NCBI RefSeq assembly: GCF_031177825.1
Contig: NZ_JAPSKE010000006.1
Coordinates: 124,001 to 188,000, forward strand
Reading direction: 5' to 3'
From: Paenibacillus sp.
Lineage (GTDB): Bacteria; Bacillota; Bacilli; Paenibacillales; YIM-B00363
DNA: 64,000 nucleotides
Of this stretch, positions 25,637 to 34,962 are shown one piece after another; positions within the stretch are counted from its first letter, which is position 1, and each line of letters opens with the position of its first letter. The translations under genes and the position numbers were made by a program. The notes below the pieces were generated by a model, which saw nothing but the letters and a program-made list of their open reading frames with translations, was not told where the DNA came from and ran no database searches.

Positions 25637-25661
25637 TTATCGACCGACTGACTGTCGATAA
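25637..25661 (-). promoter_or_regulatory. Candidate TetR operator
   Basis: Inverted repeat TTATCGAC (25637-25644) and GTCGATAA (25654-25661), 8 perfect bp each with a 9-bp centre containing CGACTGACT. It lies between a TATACT-like -10 region and the TetR ribosome site, 16-40 bp upstream of the start codon. Confidence 0.7.
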
Positions 25662-25750
25662 TAGTATAGCTCAATTTTTGGCGGTCAAGATGGTGATGTG
25701 CTAAACTTCGTCAAAACTTAACATTCGTATTATTTCCTGAGCCCTAACCA

Positions 25751-25797
25751 TTGCCACCTTTCCTTATCTCCTTTACACTGTTAAGTAAACGGTTTCA
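25751..25797 (+). promoter_or_regulatory. Promoter and cre site of the first carbohydrate cassette
   Basis: -35 TTGCCA (25751-25756), 17 bp, -10 TACACT (25774-25779). AGTAAACGGTTTCA (25784-25797) matches the cre consensus TGNAANCGNTTNCA at all fixed positions but the first. It lies over the expected transcription start, a position from which CcpA blocks initiation. This implies glucose-type catabolite repression of the membrane AraC gene. Confidence 0.7.
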
Positions 25798-25834
25798 CTT
25801 CTTCGGCATTTCGAACACCTATGGAGATGAACGC

Positions 25835-28156
25835 ATGCTTACTCGAAAAGGGACATTCCAGAGCGGCCGCAAGGATTTGAAGGTGCTGCTTCATTTCTTT
25901 ATCCCGTACGCCCTGTTGCTGATCGGGTTCTTGAGCGTGGGCTATTACGCCTATGAACGGACCTTGCAGCTTATCGAAAGCCAAACGAAAGAGACGGCCT
26001 TCACCGTCATGGAACAGACGAAGGACATTTTGGATCGGCGATTCGAGGAGATCGAGACGATCGCGGAGCAGGTGGCCGGCGGCACGAAGGCGCGGTCGTT
26101 CCAATATGTCGAGGAGCCGTTCGCGGGGACGAACCCGGTGCGGATTCTTGAGCTTCATAAAGATCTGTTCGACTACCCGCTGTTCAATCACTTCATCTTG
26201 GATTATTTCGTCGTTTACCCGGACAGCGAGATGATCGTATCGCCGAACGCGATGTACAAGCTGCGGCAATTTTATGATTTGAAATTCCGATACGAGGGAC
26301 AAACGTACGAGTCGTGGGTCGGGGCGCTCGCCGATCGGTATCGGTCGAAGGCGTTCCTGCAAGGACAGATCGTCACGTACGAGGGGAAGCGGCATTCCGT
26401 CGTGACGTATCTGCGCTCCTTCGGCGCGAAGGATCATCCGGCGCTTGTCCTGTTTCTCATCGATAACGCGCAAATCCAGAACATGCTGCGCCGATTGAGC
26501 TCGAGCGAAGGCGGCTTCGCGTTCATTCAGGACGAGCACGGGCAGACGATCAGCCGATCCGGCGTCGTCGGCGATACGTCGTGGTCCGAAGACATACGCG
26601 ACGGCTTCTCCGTGGCGGACATCGACGGGCGGCGCATGCTGGTCACCCGGTCGACGTCGAACTACAACGGCTGGACGTACGTGTCCGCGCAGCCGGAGGC
26701 GGCCGTACTGGAGAAGGTGCAGTACCTAAGACGCCTCCTCTCGACGATTCTGGCGTTGGGGCTGCTCGCGGGGATGGCGGCCGCCCTCTTGTTCGCGTAC
26801 CGCAACAGCCGGCCGCTCTGGATGCTGCTGCGGACGCTGCCGACGGCCGGCCGGACGGCGGGCTCGGAATCCGCGGCGCCGGCGCGGAACGCCTGGGACG
26901 AGATTCGCTCCTCCGTGACGAATCTCGTGCACCGCAACGGCGACCTCGAGGAGAAGCTCGAGCTGCAGATGCCGCTGCTCCGCAGCGGATTTTACGACAG
27001 ATTGCTGCGAGGCTACTACGCCTCGAATCAAGATATCGCCGTCGCGATGGAGCATGCGCGCGTCTCCTGGGAAGGGGAATTTCACGCCGTCGGGCTGCTG
27101 GAAATTTCCGGTTACGACGGCGGCTACAACGAAGAGATGCTCCGAGAGCTCGATATTCGCAAGCTCGGCGTGCGGGACGTGCTGGCGAAGAGCTACGGCC
27201 GGACGATCGCGGCTCACGACCTGAGCGAAAACCAGATCGCGCTGCTCATGAACGGCGACGCCGATTCCGCGGCGGCGTTCATGGACAAGCTGCGCCGCAT
27301 TCTCGGCGAGCTCCATGAGCGGTTCGCGGACGAGCTTCACGTCGCCGCGCACGTCGCGGTCGGCGGCTGCTACCGGCAACTGACGGACATCAGCCGTTCG
27401 TTCGAGGAGGCGCGGCTACTGATGCAGCGGGAGAGCTGGTCGAACGAGCGCGCGATCGTCTTCCAGGACGATGCGAGCCCGGCGATGCCGACGTATTTCT
27501 ACCCGCCCGACGTGGAGCTTCGGCTCGTCAATCTGGTCGCCTCCGGCAACGTGGCGGAGACGGAAGCGCTGCTGGCTCATATCCGGGACAACAATCTGGA
27601 ACGGCAGAGCCTGCCGGCGGCGGTCGGCCGCATCCTGCTCGGCGAGCTGTCCGGGACGCTGCTGAAGTGCATCGGGGAGACCGGCTTCGGCCTCGACTCG
27701 CGGCGCGAGGAGATCGATCGCGCGCTGCTGGCGGTGGAAACCGGCAAACATCCGAAGGCCGCGTTCGACGAGATCGCAGGCGCCTTCCTCACCATCTGCC
27801 GGGTGCAGAACGACCGGAAGAAAAGCCACAATCTGCAGCTCAAGGACGACCTGATCCGGTATATCGAAGAGAATTACCACCGTACGGATCTAAGCCTCGG
27901 CAAGCTGGCGGAGCATACGCAAACGTCGGAGGCGTATATCTCTTACTTTTTCAAAGAACAAACCGGGGTGAACTTCTCCGATTATCTCGAGCGGCTGCGC
28001 ATGACGCACGCCCGAACGCTCCTCGAAGGGAGCGACGCGCCGGTCAACGAGATCGCCGTCGCGGTCGGCTATTATTCGCTGAACACGTTCAGCCGCGCTT
28101 TCAAGCGGGCGAACGGCCTCAGCGCCACCGAATACCGCAAAGCCCGGAAACCCTAG
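25835..28156 (+). CDS. Membrane-anchored AraC-type regulator (cassette 1)
   Basis: 773 aa. A membrane segment near residues 17-38 (FIPYALLLIGFLSVGYYAY), an extracytoplasmic sensor region of about 260 residues, and a second membrane segment near 300-322 come first. A cytoplasmic region follows, then a C-terminal AraC DNA-binding domain with LAEHTQTSEAYISYFFKEQT and AVGYYSLNTFSRAF. This architecture senses an extracellular signal, likely a sugar or the loaded binding protein, and activates the transporter genes that follow. ATG 25835 has GGAGATG upstream; the longer frame from 25751 would start inside the promoter. It heads cassette 1 (two permeases, binding protein, GH29 enzyme). Confidence 0.88.
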   Translation: MLTRKGTFQSGRKDLKVLLHFFIPYALLLIGFLSVGYYAYERTLQLIESQTKETAFTVMEQTKDILDRRFEEIETIAEQVAGGTKARSFQYVEEPFAGTNPVRILELHKDLFDYPLFNHFILDYFVVYPDSEMIVSPNAMYKLRQFYDLKFRYEGQTYESWVGALADRYRSKAFLQGQIVTYEGKRHSVVTYLRSFGAKDHPALVLFLIDNAQIQNMLRRLSSSEGGFAFIQDEHGQTISRSGVVGDTSWSEDIRDGFSVADIDGRRMLVTRSTSNYNGWTYVSAQPEAAVLEKVQYLRRLLSTILALGLLAGMAAALLFAYRNSRPLWMLLRTLPTAGRTAGSESAAPARNAWDEIRSSVTNLVHRNGDLEEKLELQMPLLRSGFYDRLLRGYYASNQDIAVAMEHARVSWEGEFHAVGLLEISGYDGGYNEEMLRELDIRKLGVRDVLAKSYGRTIAAHDLSENQIALLMNGDADSAAAFMDKLRRILGELHERFADELHVAAHVAVGGCYRQLTDISRSFEEARLLMQRESWSNERAIVFQDDASPAMPTYFYPPDVELRLVNLVASGNVAETEALLAHIRDNNLERQSLPAAVGRILLGELSGTLLKCIGETGFGLDSRREEIDRALLAVETGKHPKAAFDEIAGAFLTICRVQNDRKKSHNLQLKDDLIRYIEENYHRTDLSLGKLAEHTQTSEAYISYFFKEQTGVNFSDYLERLRMTHARTLLEGSDAPVNEIAVAVGYYSLNTFSRAFKRANGLSATEYRKARKP

Positions 28157-28256
28157 GATTCATGCGGCTTCTAAAGCATTGCACAATGCGTAAATCGTGC
28201 ATAATGCGCCGATTGTCCCCGATCTAAACTTCGGCATAACGTTAGAATTTATCATA

Positions 28257-28286
28257 TTTACGGACGCCCCTCATCGATCCTATACT
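28257..28286 (+). promoter_or_regulatory. Promoter of the cassette 1 transport genes
   Basis: TTTACG (28257-28262), 18 bp, TATACT (28281-28286), with a predicted start near 28293. It lies between the AraC gene and the first permease, in a 148-bp gap that also holds a repeated GCACAATGCG / GCATAATGCG motif at about 28180-28208. Confidence 0.55.
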
Positions 28287-28304
28287 TCGAATCACACCGG
28301 CCGG

Positions 28305-29243
28305 GTGAGGAGAGACACGAGAGGGGGGCGTCGCCTGAGAACGCTGCAAGATCTAAGGAAGGGCTGGCAGTTATACGCATTGTTCGCATTGCCGCTGATC
28401 TACGTCCTTCTATTCAAGTATGTTCCTATGTTAGGAAATGTGATCGCTTTCAAACAGTTTTCGGTGACGAAAGGGTTGTTCGGCAGTCCGTGGGTCGGGT
28501 TCGACCAATTCGAGCGGTTCTTCGGCTCGTACGAATTCTGGCGGCTGCTGGGCAATACGTTGTCGATCAGCTTCTATACGTTGATCGCGAGCTTCCCTTT
28601 CCCCATCCTGTTAGCCATCGGACTGCATTACGCCACGAACGAACGATTCAAGAAGACGGTGCAGATGGTCACGTACGCGCCTTATTTCATCTCGCTCGTC
28701 GTCTTGGTCGGCTTGCTCCTGCAATTTTTGGATCCGCGAACCGGCGTGCTGAACGCGATGCTCGGGTGGTTCGGGGTCGAGCCGATCAACTTCATGGCCG
28801 AAGCGTCGATGTTCCAGTCGATCTATGTATGGTCGCATGTGTGGCAGAACGTCGGGTTCGCCTGCATCATCTATTTGGCGGCGCTCGCGGGCATCGATCC
28901 TTCCCTGCACGAGGCGGGCGTTATGGATGGCGCGAGCAAGCTGCAGCGGATCTGGCATATCGACATTCCGAGCATTATGCCCATCGCGGTCATCCTGCTC
29001 ATTCTGAACACGGGGACGGTCATGGAAACCGGGTTCGAGAAAATCTTGCTCATGCAAAATTCGCTCAACCTGCGGACGTCCGAAGTGATCGACACGTACG
29101 TGTACAAGGTCGGCCTCATCTCGCAGGCGCTCAACTTCTCTTACGCGACCGCCATCGGGTTGTTCAAAGCCGTCATCGGCTTCATCTTGATCGTCGTCGT
29201 CAACGGCGCCGCGAAGAAGATGGGTCAGGAGAGCTTATGGTGA
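28305..29243 (+). CDS. Sugar ABC transporter permease, LplB type (cassette 1)
   Basis: About 312 aa with six membrane segments. The family start KGWQLYALFALPLIYVLLFK is seen, and the EAA-type loop is HEAGVMDGASKLQRIWHIDI. It forms the import channel with the permease at 29257 and receives its ligand from the binding protein at 30206. No ATPase gene is present, so an MsmX-like ATPase from elsewhere must energise it. The start is unclear. GTG 28305 is the conventional choice but has no ribosome site and lies about 12 nt after the predicted transcription start. CTG 28335 is preceded by GAGGGGGG at ideal distance. Confidence 0.85.
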   Translation: MRRDTRGGRRLRTLQDLRKGWQLYALFALPLIYVLLFKYVPMLGNVIAFKQFSVTKGLFGSPWVGFDQFERFFGSYEFWRLLGNTLSISFYTLIASFPFPILLAIGLHYATNERFKKTVQMVTYAPYFISLVVLVGLLLQFLDPRTGVLNAMLGWFGVEPINFMAEASMFQSIYVWSHVWQNVGFACIIYLAALAGIDPSLHEAGVMDGASKLQRIWHIDIPSIMPIAVILLILNTGTVMETGFEKILLMQNSLNLRTSEVIDTYVYKVGLISQALNFSYATAIGLFKAVIGFILIVVVNGAAKKMGQESLW

Positions 29244-29256
29244 GGGGGGCGCAACG

Positions 29257-30153
29257 ATGAGTCGTACCGTTATGAAAGAATCCGGCGGCGATCGGGTGTT
29301 CAACGTCGCCAACACGCTGCTGTTAACGCTCGTTCTGATCGTCGTGGCGTACCCGCTCATTTACGTCGTCAGCGCCTCCTTCAGCTCCACGTATGCGGTC
29401 ATGTCCGGCAAGGTGTGGTTGTGGCCGGTCGAGCCGTCGCTGGAAGGATATAAGGCGATTTTCAAAAACAACAACGTATTGACCGGGTTCGCCAACACGT
29501 TCCTGTACACGGCCGCGGGCACCCTGCTGAACGTCGTCATGACGATTCTGGCGGCATACCCGCTGTCTCGCCGCGACTTCCGCGGGAGGGCCGGCTTCAT
29601 GCTGCTGCTCGTGTTCACGATGATGTTCAACGGAGGCCTCATTCCGACGTACTTGCTCGTCAAGGAGCTGTCCATGCTCGACACGATCTGGTCCTTGATC
29701 GTGCCGACGGCGCTGTCGGTGTGGAACGTGATCATCATGCGAACGTATTTCCAGACCACGATTCCCCACGAGCTGTTGGAGGCGTCGCAGCTGGACGGCT
29801 GCAACGACTTCCGCTTCCTGCTCCGAATCGTGCTTCCGTTATCCGGGCCGATCGTGGCGGTCATCGCCCTGTTCTACGGGGTCGGGCATTGGAATCAATA
29901 TTTCAACGCGATGATTTATTTGAAAAACCCGGATTTGTATCCGCTTCAACTTGTATTGCGGGACATTCTCATTCAGAACGAGGTCAACATCGAGATGCTG
30001 GGCGACGCGAAGACGGCGGCCGCGCGGCAAGGTCTCAGGGAGCTGCTCAAGTATTCGCTCATCGTGGTGACGTCGGTCCCGCTGCTGATCGTCTACCCGT
30101 TCGTGCAGAAGTTCTTCGTGAAAGGCGTTATGATCGGTTCGATTAAAGGGTAG
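29257..30153 (+). CDS. Carbohydrate ABC transporter permease, YtcP/ARAQ type (cassette 1)
   Basis: 298 aa with six membrane segments. The conserved loop is PHELLEASQLDGCNDFRFLL, and the family ending YPFVQKFFVKGVMIGSIKG is present in the form VQKFFVKGVMIGS. ATG 29257 follows AGGGGGG. It begins 13 nt after the partner permease. It is closely similar in layout to the permease at 41835, its paralogue in cassette 2. Confidence 0.93.
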   Translation: MSRTVMKESGGDRVFNVANTLLLTLVLIVVAYPLIYVVSASFSSTYAVMSGKVWLWPVEPSLEGYKAIFKNNNVLTGFANTFLYTAAGTLLNVVMTILAAYPLSRRDFRGRAGFMLLLVFTMMFNGGLIPTYLLVKELSMLDTIWSLIVPTALSVWNVIIMRTYFQTTIPHELLEASQLDGCNDFRFLLRIVLPLSGPIVAVIALFYGVGHWNQYFNAMIYLKNPDLYPLQLVLRDILIQNEVNIEMLGDAKTAAARQGLRELLKYSLIVVTSVPLLIVYPFVQKFFVKGVMIGSIKG

Positions 30154-30205
30154 GTACAGGAAAGTACATGACATGCGTATGATTCGATAAGGGGGATATC
30201 CATCC

Positions 30206-31882
30206 ATGAAGAGAAAATACGGGATCGGCATACTCGCGTTAACATGGCTCGCGACCGCGGTGCTGGCGGGCTGCGCCGGCACGGCGAGCGAAGAGGGCGG
30301 CGCCGAGCCGGCGGCGGGCGAAACGGCGGGAGCGTCGACGGAGCTGCTGACCGAGCCGGGCACGTACCCGATCGTGAACGAGAAGACGACGCTGAAGGTC
30401 ATGGTGCGCGGCAACCCGCTCGTCGAAGACTTCGCCACGAACGAATTCACCAAGTGGTACGAAGAGAAGACGAACGTGCATATCGAATGGGAGGTCGTGC
30501 CGGAGCAGAGCATGCAGGAGAAGCTGAACCTCGTGCTCGCGAGCGGCGATTACCCGGACGTCATTATGGGGCTGAACGTATCGCCCGCGCAGGAGATGAT
30601 TTACGGCTCGGAGGGCGTCTTCCTCCCGCTGAACGAACTGATCGAGAAGCAAGGGTCCCAGACGAAAAAGCTGTTCGCAGACCGCCCCGACATCCAAGAG
30701 GCGATCACGGCGCCGGACGGCAACATCTATTCGCTGCCGGAAATCAACGAGTGCTATCACTGCTCGCAGAGCCAGAAGATGTGGATCTACGAGCCGTGGC
30801 TGACGAAGCTCGGCCTGTCGATGCCGACGACGACGGACGAATTCTACGAAGTGTTGAAAGCGTTCAAGACGCAGGACCCGAACGGCAACGGCCAGGCGGA
30901 CGAAATTCCGCTCTCGATCTCGCCGAAGTCGTGGCGGTCTTCGATCGACGCTTTCTTGATGAACGCCTTCATTTACAACCCGGCTTACGGCAATACGAAG
31001 CGCCTGTTCGTGAAGGACGGCAAGCTCGACGCCGCGTTCAACAAGCCGGAGTGGAAGGAAGGGCTGAAATATCTGAACAAGCTGTACGCCGAAGGGCTGC
31101 TGACGCCGGAGTCGTTCACGCAGGACGACAATCAGCTGATCCAAGTCGGGGAAAATCCGGACACGGTTCTCCTCGGCGCGTCGACGGGCGGTCACCAAGG
31201 GGTGTTCACGCAGCTGCTCGGCGAGAGCGGTCGCTGGGCCGAATACGCGACGGTGCCGGCGCTGAAGGGGCCGAACGGCGTGCAGTACGCGCCTAACGAT
31301 CCGACGGGCATGACGACGGGCACCTTCATCATTACGAACAAAGCGCAAAACCCGGAAGTCGCGCTCCGCTGGGCGGACGGCTTGTACGAATACGAGCACA
31401 CGCTGCGCAGCAACTACGGCCGACCGGACTCGGAATGGCGCGACGCGAAGGACGGCGAGCTCGGCATTAACGGCCAGCCGGCGAAGTGGTCGGAGCTGAA
31501 GTCGTTCGGCGAGGTGCAGAACGTGCATTGGGCGCAGACCGGCCCGGCGCTCCGCTCCAACGACTTCCGCCTCAGCGCGGTCAGCAAGGGCGAAGACGAT
31601 CTCGAAGTTATCCTGTACAATGAAACGAAGAACAACTACGAGCCGTACCTGCCGAAGGACGTCGCGACCGTGCCGCCGCTGTTCATGACGAACGAGCAAG
31701 CGACGGAATCGGCCGATATCGCGAAGACGGTGAACGACTACGTCGACGAGATGCTCGCGCGCTTCATTATCGGCGACGCCGAGATCGAAGCGGAGTGGGA
31801 CACGTACGTGAAGACGCTAGAGACGATGAATTTGAACCGCTTGCTGGAGATTTACCAAGAAGCTTATACGGCGATGCAGTAA
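30206..31882 (+). CDS. Solute-binding lipoprotein (cassette 1)
   Basis: 558 aa. The signal peptide ends in a lipobox (AVLAGC), so it is anchored to the outer face of the membrane. It has the large family-1 binding-protein fold, with the EF-hand-like calcium loop DPNGNGQADEIPLS. The Cys-containing segment INECYHCSQSQKMWIYEPW is also conserved in the paralogue at 42813. It follows the two permeases by 52 bp with an AAGGGGGA site. The high spacing and a downstream hairpin fit separate high-level expression. The ligand is probably an oligosaccharide processed by the GH29 enzyme encoded next. Confidence 0.93.
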   Translation: MKRKYGIGILALTWLATAVLAGCAGTASEEGGAEPAAGETAGASTELLTEPGTYPIVNEKTTLKVMVRGNPLVEDFATNEFTKWYEEKTNVHIEWEVVPEQSMQEKLNLVLASGDYPDVIMGLNVSPAQEMIYGSEGVFLPLNELIEKQGSQTKKLFADRPDIQEAITAPDGNIYSLPEINECYHCSQSQKMWIYEPWLTKLGLSMPTTTDEFYEVLKAFKTQDPNGNGQADEIPLSISPKSWRSSIDAFLMNAFIYNPAYGNTKRLFVKDGKLDAAFNKPEWKEGLKYLNKLYAEGLLTPESFTQDDNQLIQVGENPDTVLLGASTGGHQGVFTQLLGESGRWAEYATVPALKGPNGVQYAPNDPTGMTTGTFIITNKAQNPEVALRWADGLYEYEHTLRSNYGRPDSEWRDAKDGELGINGQPAKWSELKSFGEVQNVHWAQTGPALRSNDFRLSAVSKGEDDLEVILYNETKNNYEPYLPKDVATVPPLFMTNEQATESADIAKTVNDYVDEMLARFIIGDAEIEAEWDTYVKTLETMNLNRLLEIYQEAYTAMQ

Positions 31883-31900
31883 TTCGTGGGCTCGCAGGGC

Positions 31901-31924
31901 GGACCCGTTCCTTCGAACGGGTCC
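31901..31924 (+). terminator. Terminator or attenuator after the cassette 1 binding-protein gene
   Basis: GGACCCGTTC and GAACGGGTCC make a perfect 10-bp stem with a CTTC tetraloop. The following tract is only moderately T-rich, so partial read-through into the GH29 gene 30 bp further on is likely. Confidence 0.7.
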
Positions 31925-31954
31925 TTCCATTATGAATAGGGAGGCGTTTCGAAA

Positions 31955-33232
31955 ATGAGTACGAGGGAAGAGCGCGTGGAGCAGTTCCTGAAAGACCGGT
32001 TCGGCATGTTCATCCATTGGGGGCTGTATGCGATTCCCGCGCGGGGAGAATGGGTTCGAAGCGTGGAGAAGATCAGCAACGAAGCGTATCAGCCTTACTT
32101 CGAGGAGTTCGACGCGAGCCGGTACGACCCGAAGGCGTGGGCGCGCGCGGCGAAGCAAGCGGGGCAGAAATATGCGGTGCTGACGACGAAGCATCACGAC
32201 GGCTTCTGTCTGTTCGACAGCGCGCTGACGGACTACAAGGCGACGAATACGCCGGCGGGGCGCGATCTGGTGCGAGAATACGTGGACGCGTTCCGGGCGG
32301 AGGGGCTCGGCGTCGGGTTTTATTATTCGATCATCGACTGGCATCACGACGATTATCCGGCGTACGGCGACCGCATCCACCCGGAGCGGGACAACCCGGC
32401 GTTCAAGGATAAGCCGATCGACTTCGACCGGTATTTGAACTACATGCACGGCCAAGTGCGCGAGCTGCTGACGAACTACGGCCCGATCGACATTATGTGG
32501 TTCGATTTCTCTTACGACGATATGACCGGGGAGAAGTGGAAGGCGACGGAGCTCGTGCGGATGATCCGGTCGATTCAGCCGAACATCATCATCGACAATC
32601 GGCTCGGCGGCAACATCAAGGCGGCGGAGCCGGAAGTGTACGCGGGGGATTTCTACTCGCCGGAGCAGATTATTCCGCCGGGCGGCATCGTGGACGAGAA
32701 CGGCAAGTCGATCCCGTGGGAAGCTTGCATTACATTGAACGACAACTGGGGGTATCATTCGGAGGATCGCGCGTACAAGTCGCCGAAGCAGGTCGTCCGA
32801 ACGCTCGTGGAGTGCGTGAGCAAGAACGGAAACCTGCTGCTCAACGTCGGTCCGGACGCCAAGGGGGAAATTCCGAAGCCTTCGCTCGACATTCTCGAGG
32901 GCGTCGGCGAATGGCTGCGCCTGAACGGCGACAGCATCTACGGCTGCGGCGCGTCGGCGCTGCCGAAGCCGGAGTGGGGGCGGTACACGCAGAACGGGAA
33001 CAAGCTGTACGCGCATGTGTTCGACCGGGGCGTCGGTCCGATCTACTTCCAAGGGCTGAAGGGGAAGATCAAGAAAGCCCGGCTGCTGCGTGACGGCAGC
33101 GAGCTGATCGTGTCGGTGCCGTGGATGGCCGATCACTATTCCGATATCGAGAGCGGCGCGTTCATTACGCTGAAGGGAGCGGAGCTGCCGGACGATTGGG
33201 ATACGGTCATCGAGCTGGAGCTGCTGCCGTGA
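31955..33232 (+). CDS. GH29 family alpha-L-fucosidase (cassette 1)
   Basis: 425 aa with the GH29 TIM-barrel pattern: FGMFIHWGLYAIPARGEW at the start, YAVLTTKHHDGFCLFDS, and the strand IDIMWFDFSYDD, whose Asp is the probable nucleophile. A C-terminal beta domain follows (about residues 340-425). No signal peptide is present, so it hydrolyses fucosides inside the cell after import. It is the fifth gene of cassette 1. Its stop overlaps the asparaginase start (GTGA). The GH29 paralogue at 44624 has WFDGCG at the same place, so the two enzymes may differ in linkage preference. Specificity is inferred from family only. Confidence 0.9.
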   Translation: MSTREERVEQFLKDRFGMFIHWGLYAIPARGEWVRSVEKISNEAYQPYFEEFDASRYDPKAWARAAKQAGQKYAVLTTKHHDGFCLFDSALTDYKATNTPAGRDLVREYVDAFRAEGLGVGFYYSIIDWHHDDYPAYGDRIHPERDNPAFKDKPIDFDRYLNYMHGQVRELLTNYGPIDIMWFDFSYDDMTGEKWKATELVRMIRSIQPNIIIDNRLGGNIKAAEPEVYAGDFYSPEQIIPPGGIVDENGKSIPWEACITLNDNWGYHSEDRAYKSPKQVVRTLVECVSKNGNLLLNVGPDAKGEIPKPSLDILEGVGEWLRLNGDSIYGCGASALPKPEWGRYTQNGNKLYAHVFDRGVGPIYFQGLKGKIKKARLLRDGSELIVSVPWMADHYSDIESGAFITLKGAELPDDWDTVIELELLP

Positions 33233-34254
33233 CGGAGGCGTTAGTCCAAGAGTTTCGGGGCGGGATGTTGGAAAATGTCCACTACGGCCACATCTGCGGC
33301 GTAGACGAAACCGGGAGGGTGCGCTATGCGGTCGGCGACCCGGCGTACGCGACGTTCCTGCGCTCCGCCGCGAAGCCGATCCAGGCGCTGCCCTTCTTCC
33401 TGGAACGGCTGGACGAGAAGCTCGGCTTCGCGGACGAGGAGCTCGCGGTCATGATGGCGTCGCACCGGGCGCTGCCGTACCATGTGACGGCGCTGGACGG
33501 GATGCTGCAGAAGCTCGGCCTCGACGAGGAGACGCTTGTGTGCAAGCCGACGTACCCGCTCGACGCGTCCGCTCGGGATGCGCTCGTCGCGGGCGGCACA
33601 GGGCCGCGGCGCGTCTACCATAACTGCTCGGGCAAGCATCTCGGCGTGCTGGCGTACTGCATCGCGACGGGGCTGCCGACGGACGGCTACGAGCGTCCGG
33701 AGCATCCGGCGCAGCAGCGGATCCTGCGGCTGGCCGCCGAGCTGTCGGGGTGCCGCGTCGAGGACATCGTCATCGGCACGGACGGCTGCGGCTTCCCCGT
33801 CTTCGGGATGCCGCTCTCCGCGATGGCGAACGCGTTCGTGAGGCTCGCTTGTCCGGACTTGATCGCGGATGCGGATCTGCGGCGCGCGGCGGAGCGGGTC
33901 GGCGCGCTCATGAATGCGAACCCGGACCTGATCTCGGCCGACTATCTCATTTGCCCGAACTTACTGAAGGACCCGAACATCGTCGCGAAGGGCGGCGCCA
34001 AGGGGATCTACTGCTTCGGGCTGCGCAAGGAACGGCTCGCGTTCGCGCTGAAGGTGACGGACGGCTCCGAGGAGGAGTGGCCTTCGATCGTCGTATCGAT
34101 TCTCGAGCAGATCGGTTACAACAACGAGGAGACGATCCGGAGGCTGCGGCGGATCGGGCCGAAGGACATCTACAACGATAACGGGGTCGTCATCGGGGAA
34201 AACCGCAGCGTCTTCCGGCTGCGGACGGCGGAGGAGGAAGCTTCGTGCTCTTAG
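33229..34254 (+). CDS. L-asparaginase, type II/ReAV-like family
   Basis: 341 aa, starting at the GTG of a GTGA overlap with the fucosidase, with GGAG eight bases upstream. It matches the PF06089-type asparaginases (Rhizobium ReAV group): ENVHYGHICGVDETG, then FLRSAAKPIQALPF with the Ser-x2-Lys pair, MASHR, NCSGKHLGVLAY and IGTDGCGFPVFG. The Cys and Lys residues of the last two motifs correspond to the metal site described for that group. It converts asparagine to aspartate and ammonia in the cytoplasm. Why it is coupled to a fucosidase is not clear; it may process an asparagine-bearing glycan product. Confidence 0.85.
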   Translation: MTEALVQEFRGGMLENVHYGHICGVDETGRVRYAVGDPAYATFLRSAAKPIQALPFFLERLDEKLGFADEELAVMMASHRALPYHVTALDGMLQKLGLDEETLVCKPTYPLDASARDALVAGGTGPRRVYHNCSGKHLGVLAYCIATGLPTDGYERPEHPAQQRILRLAAELSGCRVEDIVIGTDGCGFPVFGMPLSAMANAFVRLACPDLIADADLRRAAERVGALMNANPDLISADYLICPNLLKDPNIVAKGGAKGIYCFGLRKERLAFALKVTDGSEEEWPSIVVSILEQIGYNNEETIRRLRRIGPKDIYNDNGVVIGENRSVFRLRTAEEEASCS

Positions 34255-34931
34255 AGGTCATCGCGATCAGCGTATCGGACGTACGGGATGCCGTGAGGTT
34301 CGGCGCGGAGCGGATCGAGCTCGTGACGGGGATTTCCGAAGGCGGGCTGACGCCGAGCGCCGGCCTCGTCGAGGGGGCGGTGAAGGTCGCCGGCGCGGTT
34401 CCCGTGAACGTCATGATCCGGCCGCATGCCCGATCGTTCGTCTATGACGAATTCGACCTCGCCGTCATGGAACGGGACATCGAGCTCGCGCGCCGCGCCG
34501 GGGCCGCGGGGATCGTGTTCGGAGCGCTGACGCCGGGGGGCGAGGTCGACGCTTATGCGGTGAAGCGGCTTATCGCTGCCGGCGCCGGATTGGACGCGAC
34601 GTTCCATCGGGCGTTCGACGAGGCGCGAGATCCGTTCGAAGCGTTGGAGGCGTTATCCGCGTTCCCTTCGATTTCTCGGGTTTTGACGTCCGGAGGCTTA
34701 AGCCCCGCCCCGCGATCGATCCCTCGCATCCGCGAGCTGGTCGGAGCGGCCGCTCGGACCCATCTACGAATTCTAGCGGGGCACGGGTTAACGCCGGAAG
34801 GGCTGGAGGCGTTCGTGCGGGAGACCGGGGCGGCCGAGGTTCATTTCGGGTCGGGCGTGCGCGAGGACGGCACGTTCCGGACCCGGATCGATGCAAGGAA
34901 GATGGCCGTCGTGCGCGGCGCGCTGCGGTAA
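34245..34931 (+). CDS. cutC: CutC family protein
   Basis: 228 aa TIM-barrel protein with the family marks LLEVIAISVSDVRDAVRFGA, RIELVTGISEGGLTPS, VNVMIRPHARSFVYDEFD, FHRAFDEARDP and VLTSGGLSPAP. CutC is named for copper homeostasis, but its biochemical role is disputed. In glycan clusters of Firmicutes it often lies beside sugar-catabolic genes. The start is GTG 34245, overlapping the asparaginase end by 10 nt, so it is co-translated. Length matches the family. Confidence 0.9.
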   Translation: MLLEVIAISVSDVRDAVRFGAERIELVTGISEGGLTPSAGLVEGAVKVAGAVPVNVMIRPHARSFVYDEFDLAVMERDIELARRAGAAGIVFGALTPGGEVDAYAVKRLIAAGAGLDATFHRAFDEARDPFEALEALSAFPSISRVLTSGGLSPAPRSIPRIRELVGAAARTHLRILAGHGLTPEGLEAFVRETGAAEVHFGSGVREDGTFRTRIDARKMAVVRGALR

Positions 34932-34962
34932 TTCATTTTCGAGGAAGGGGCGGTTGCAGGCG

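Noticed and set aside
30239..31699. 486-codon open frame on the minus strand
   Set aside because: It is antisense to the cassette 1 binding-protein gene, is Arg/Val/Leu-rich without domains, and has no ribosome site. It is a GC-rich shadow frame.
31817..33136. 439-codon open frame on the minus strand
   Set aside because: It is antisense to the GH29 gene with no motif; the fucosidase pattern on the plus strand is unmistakable.
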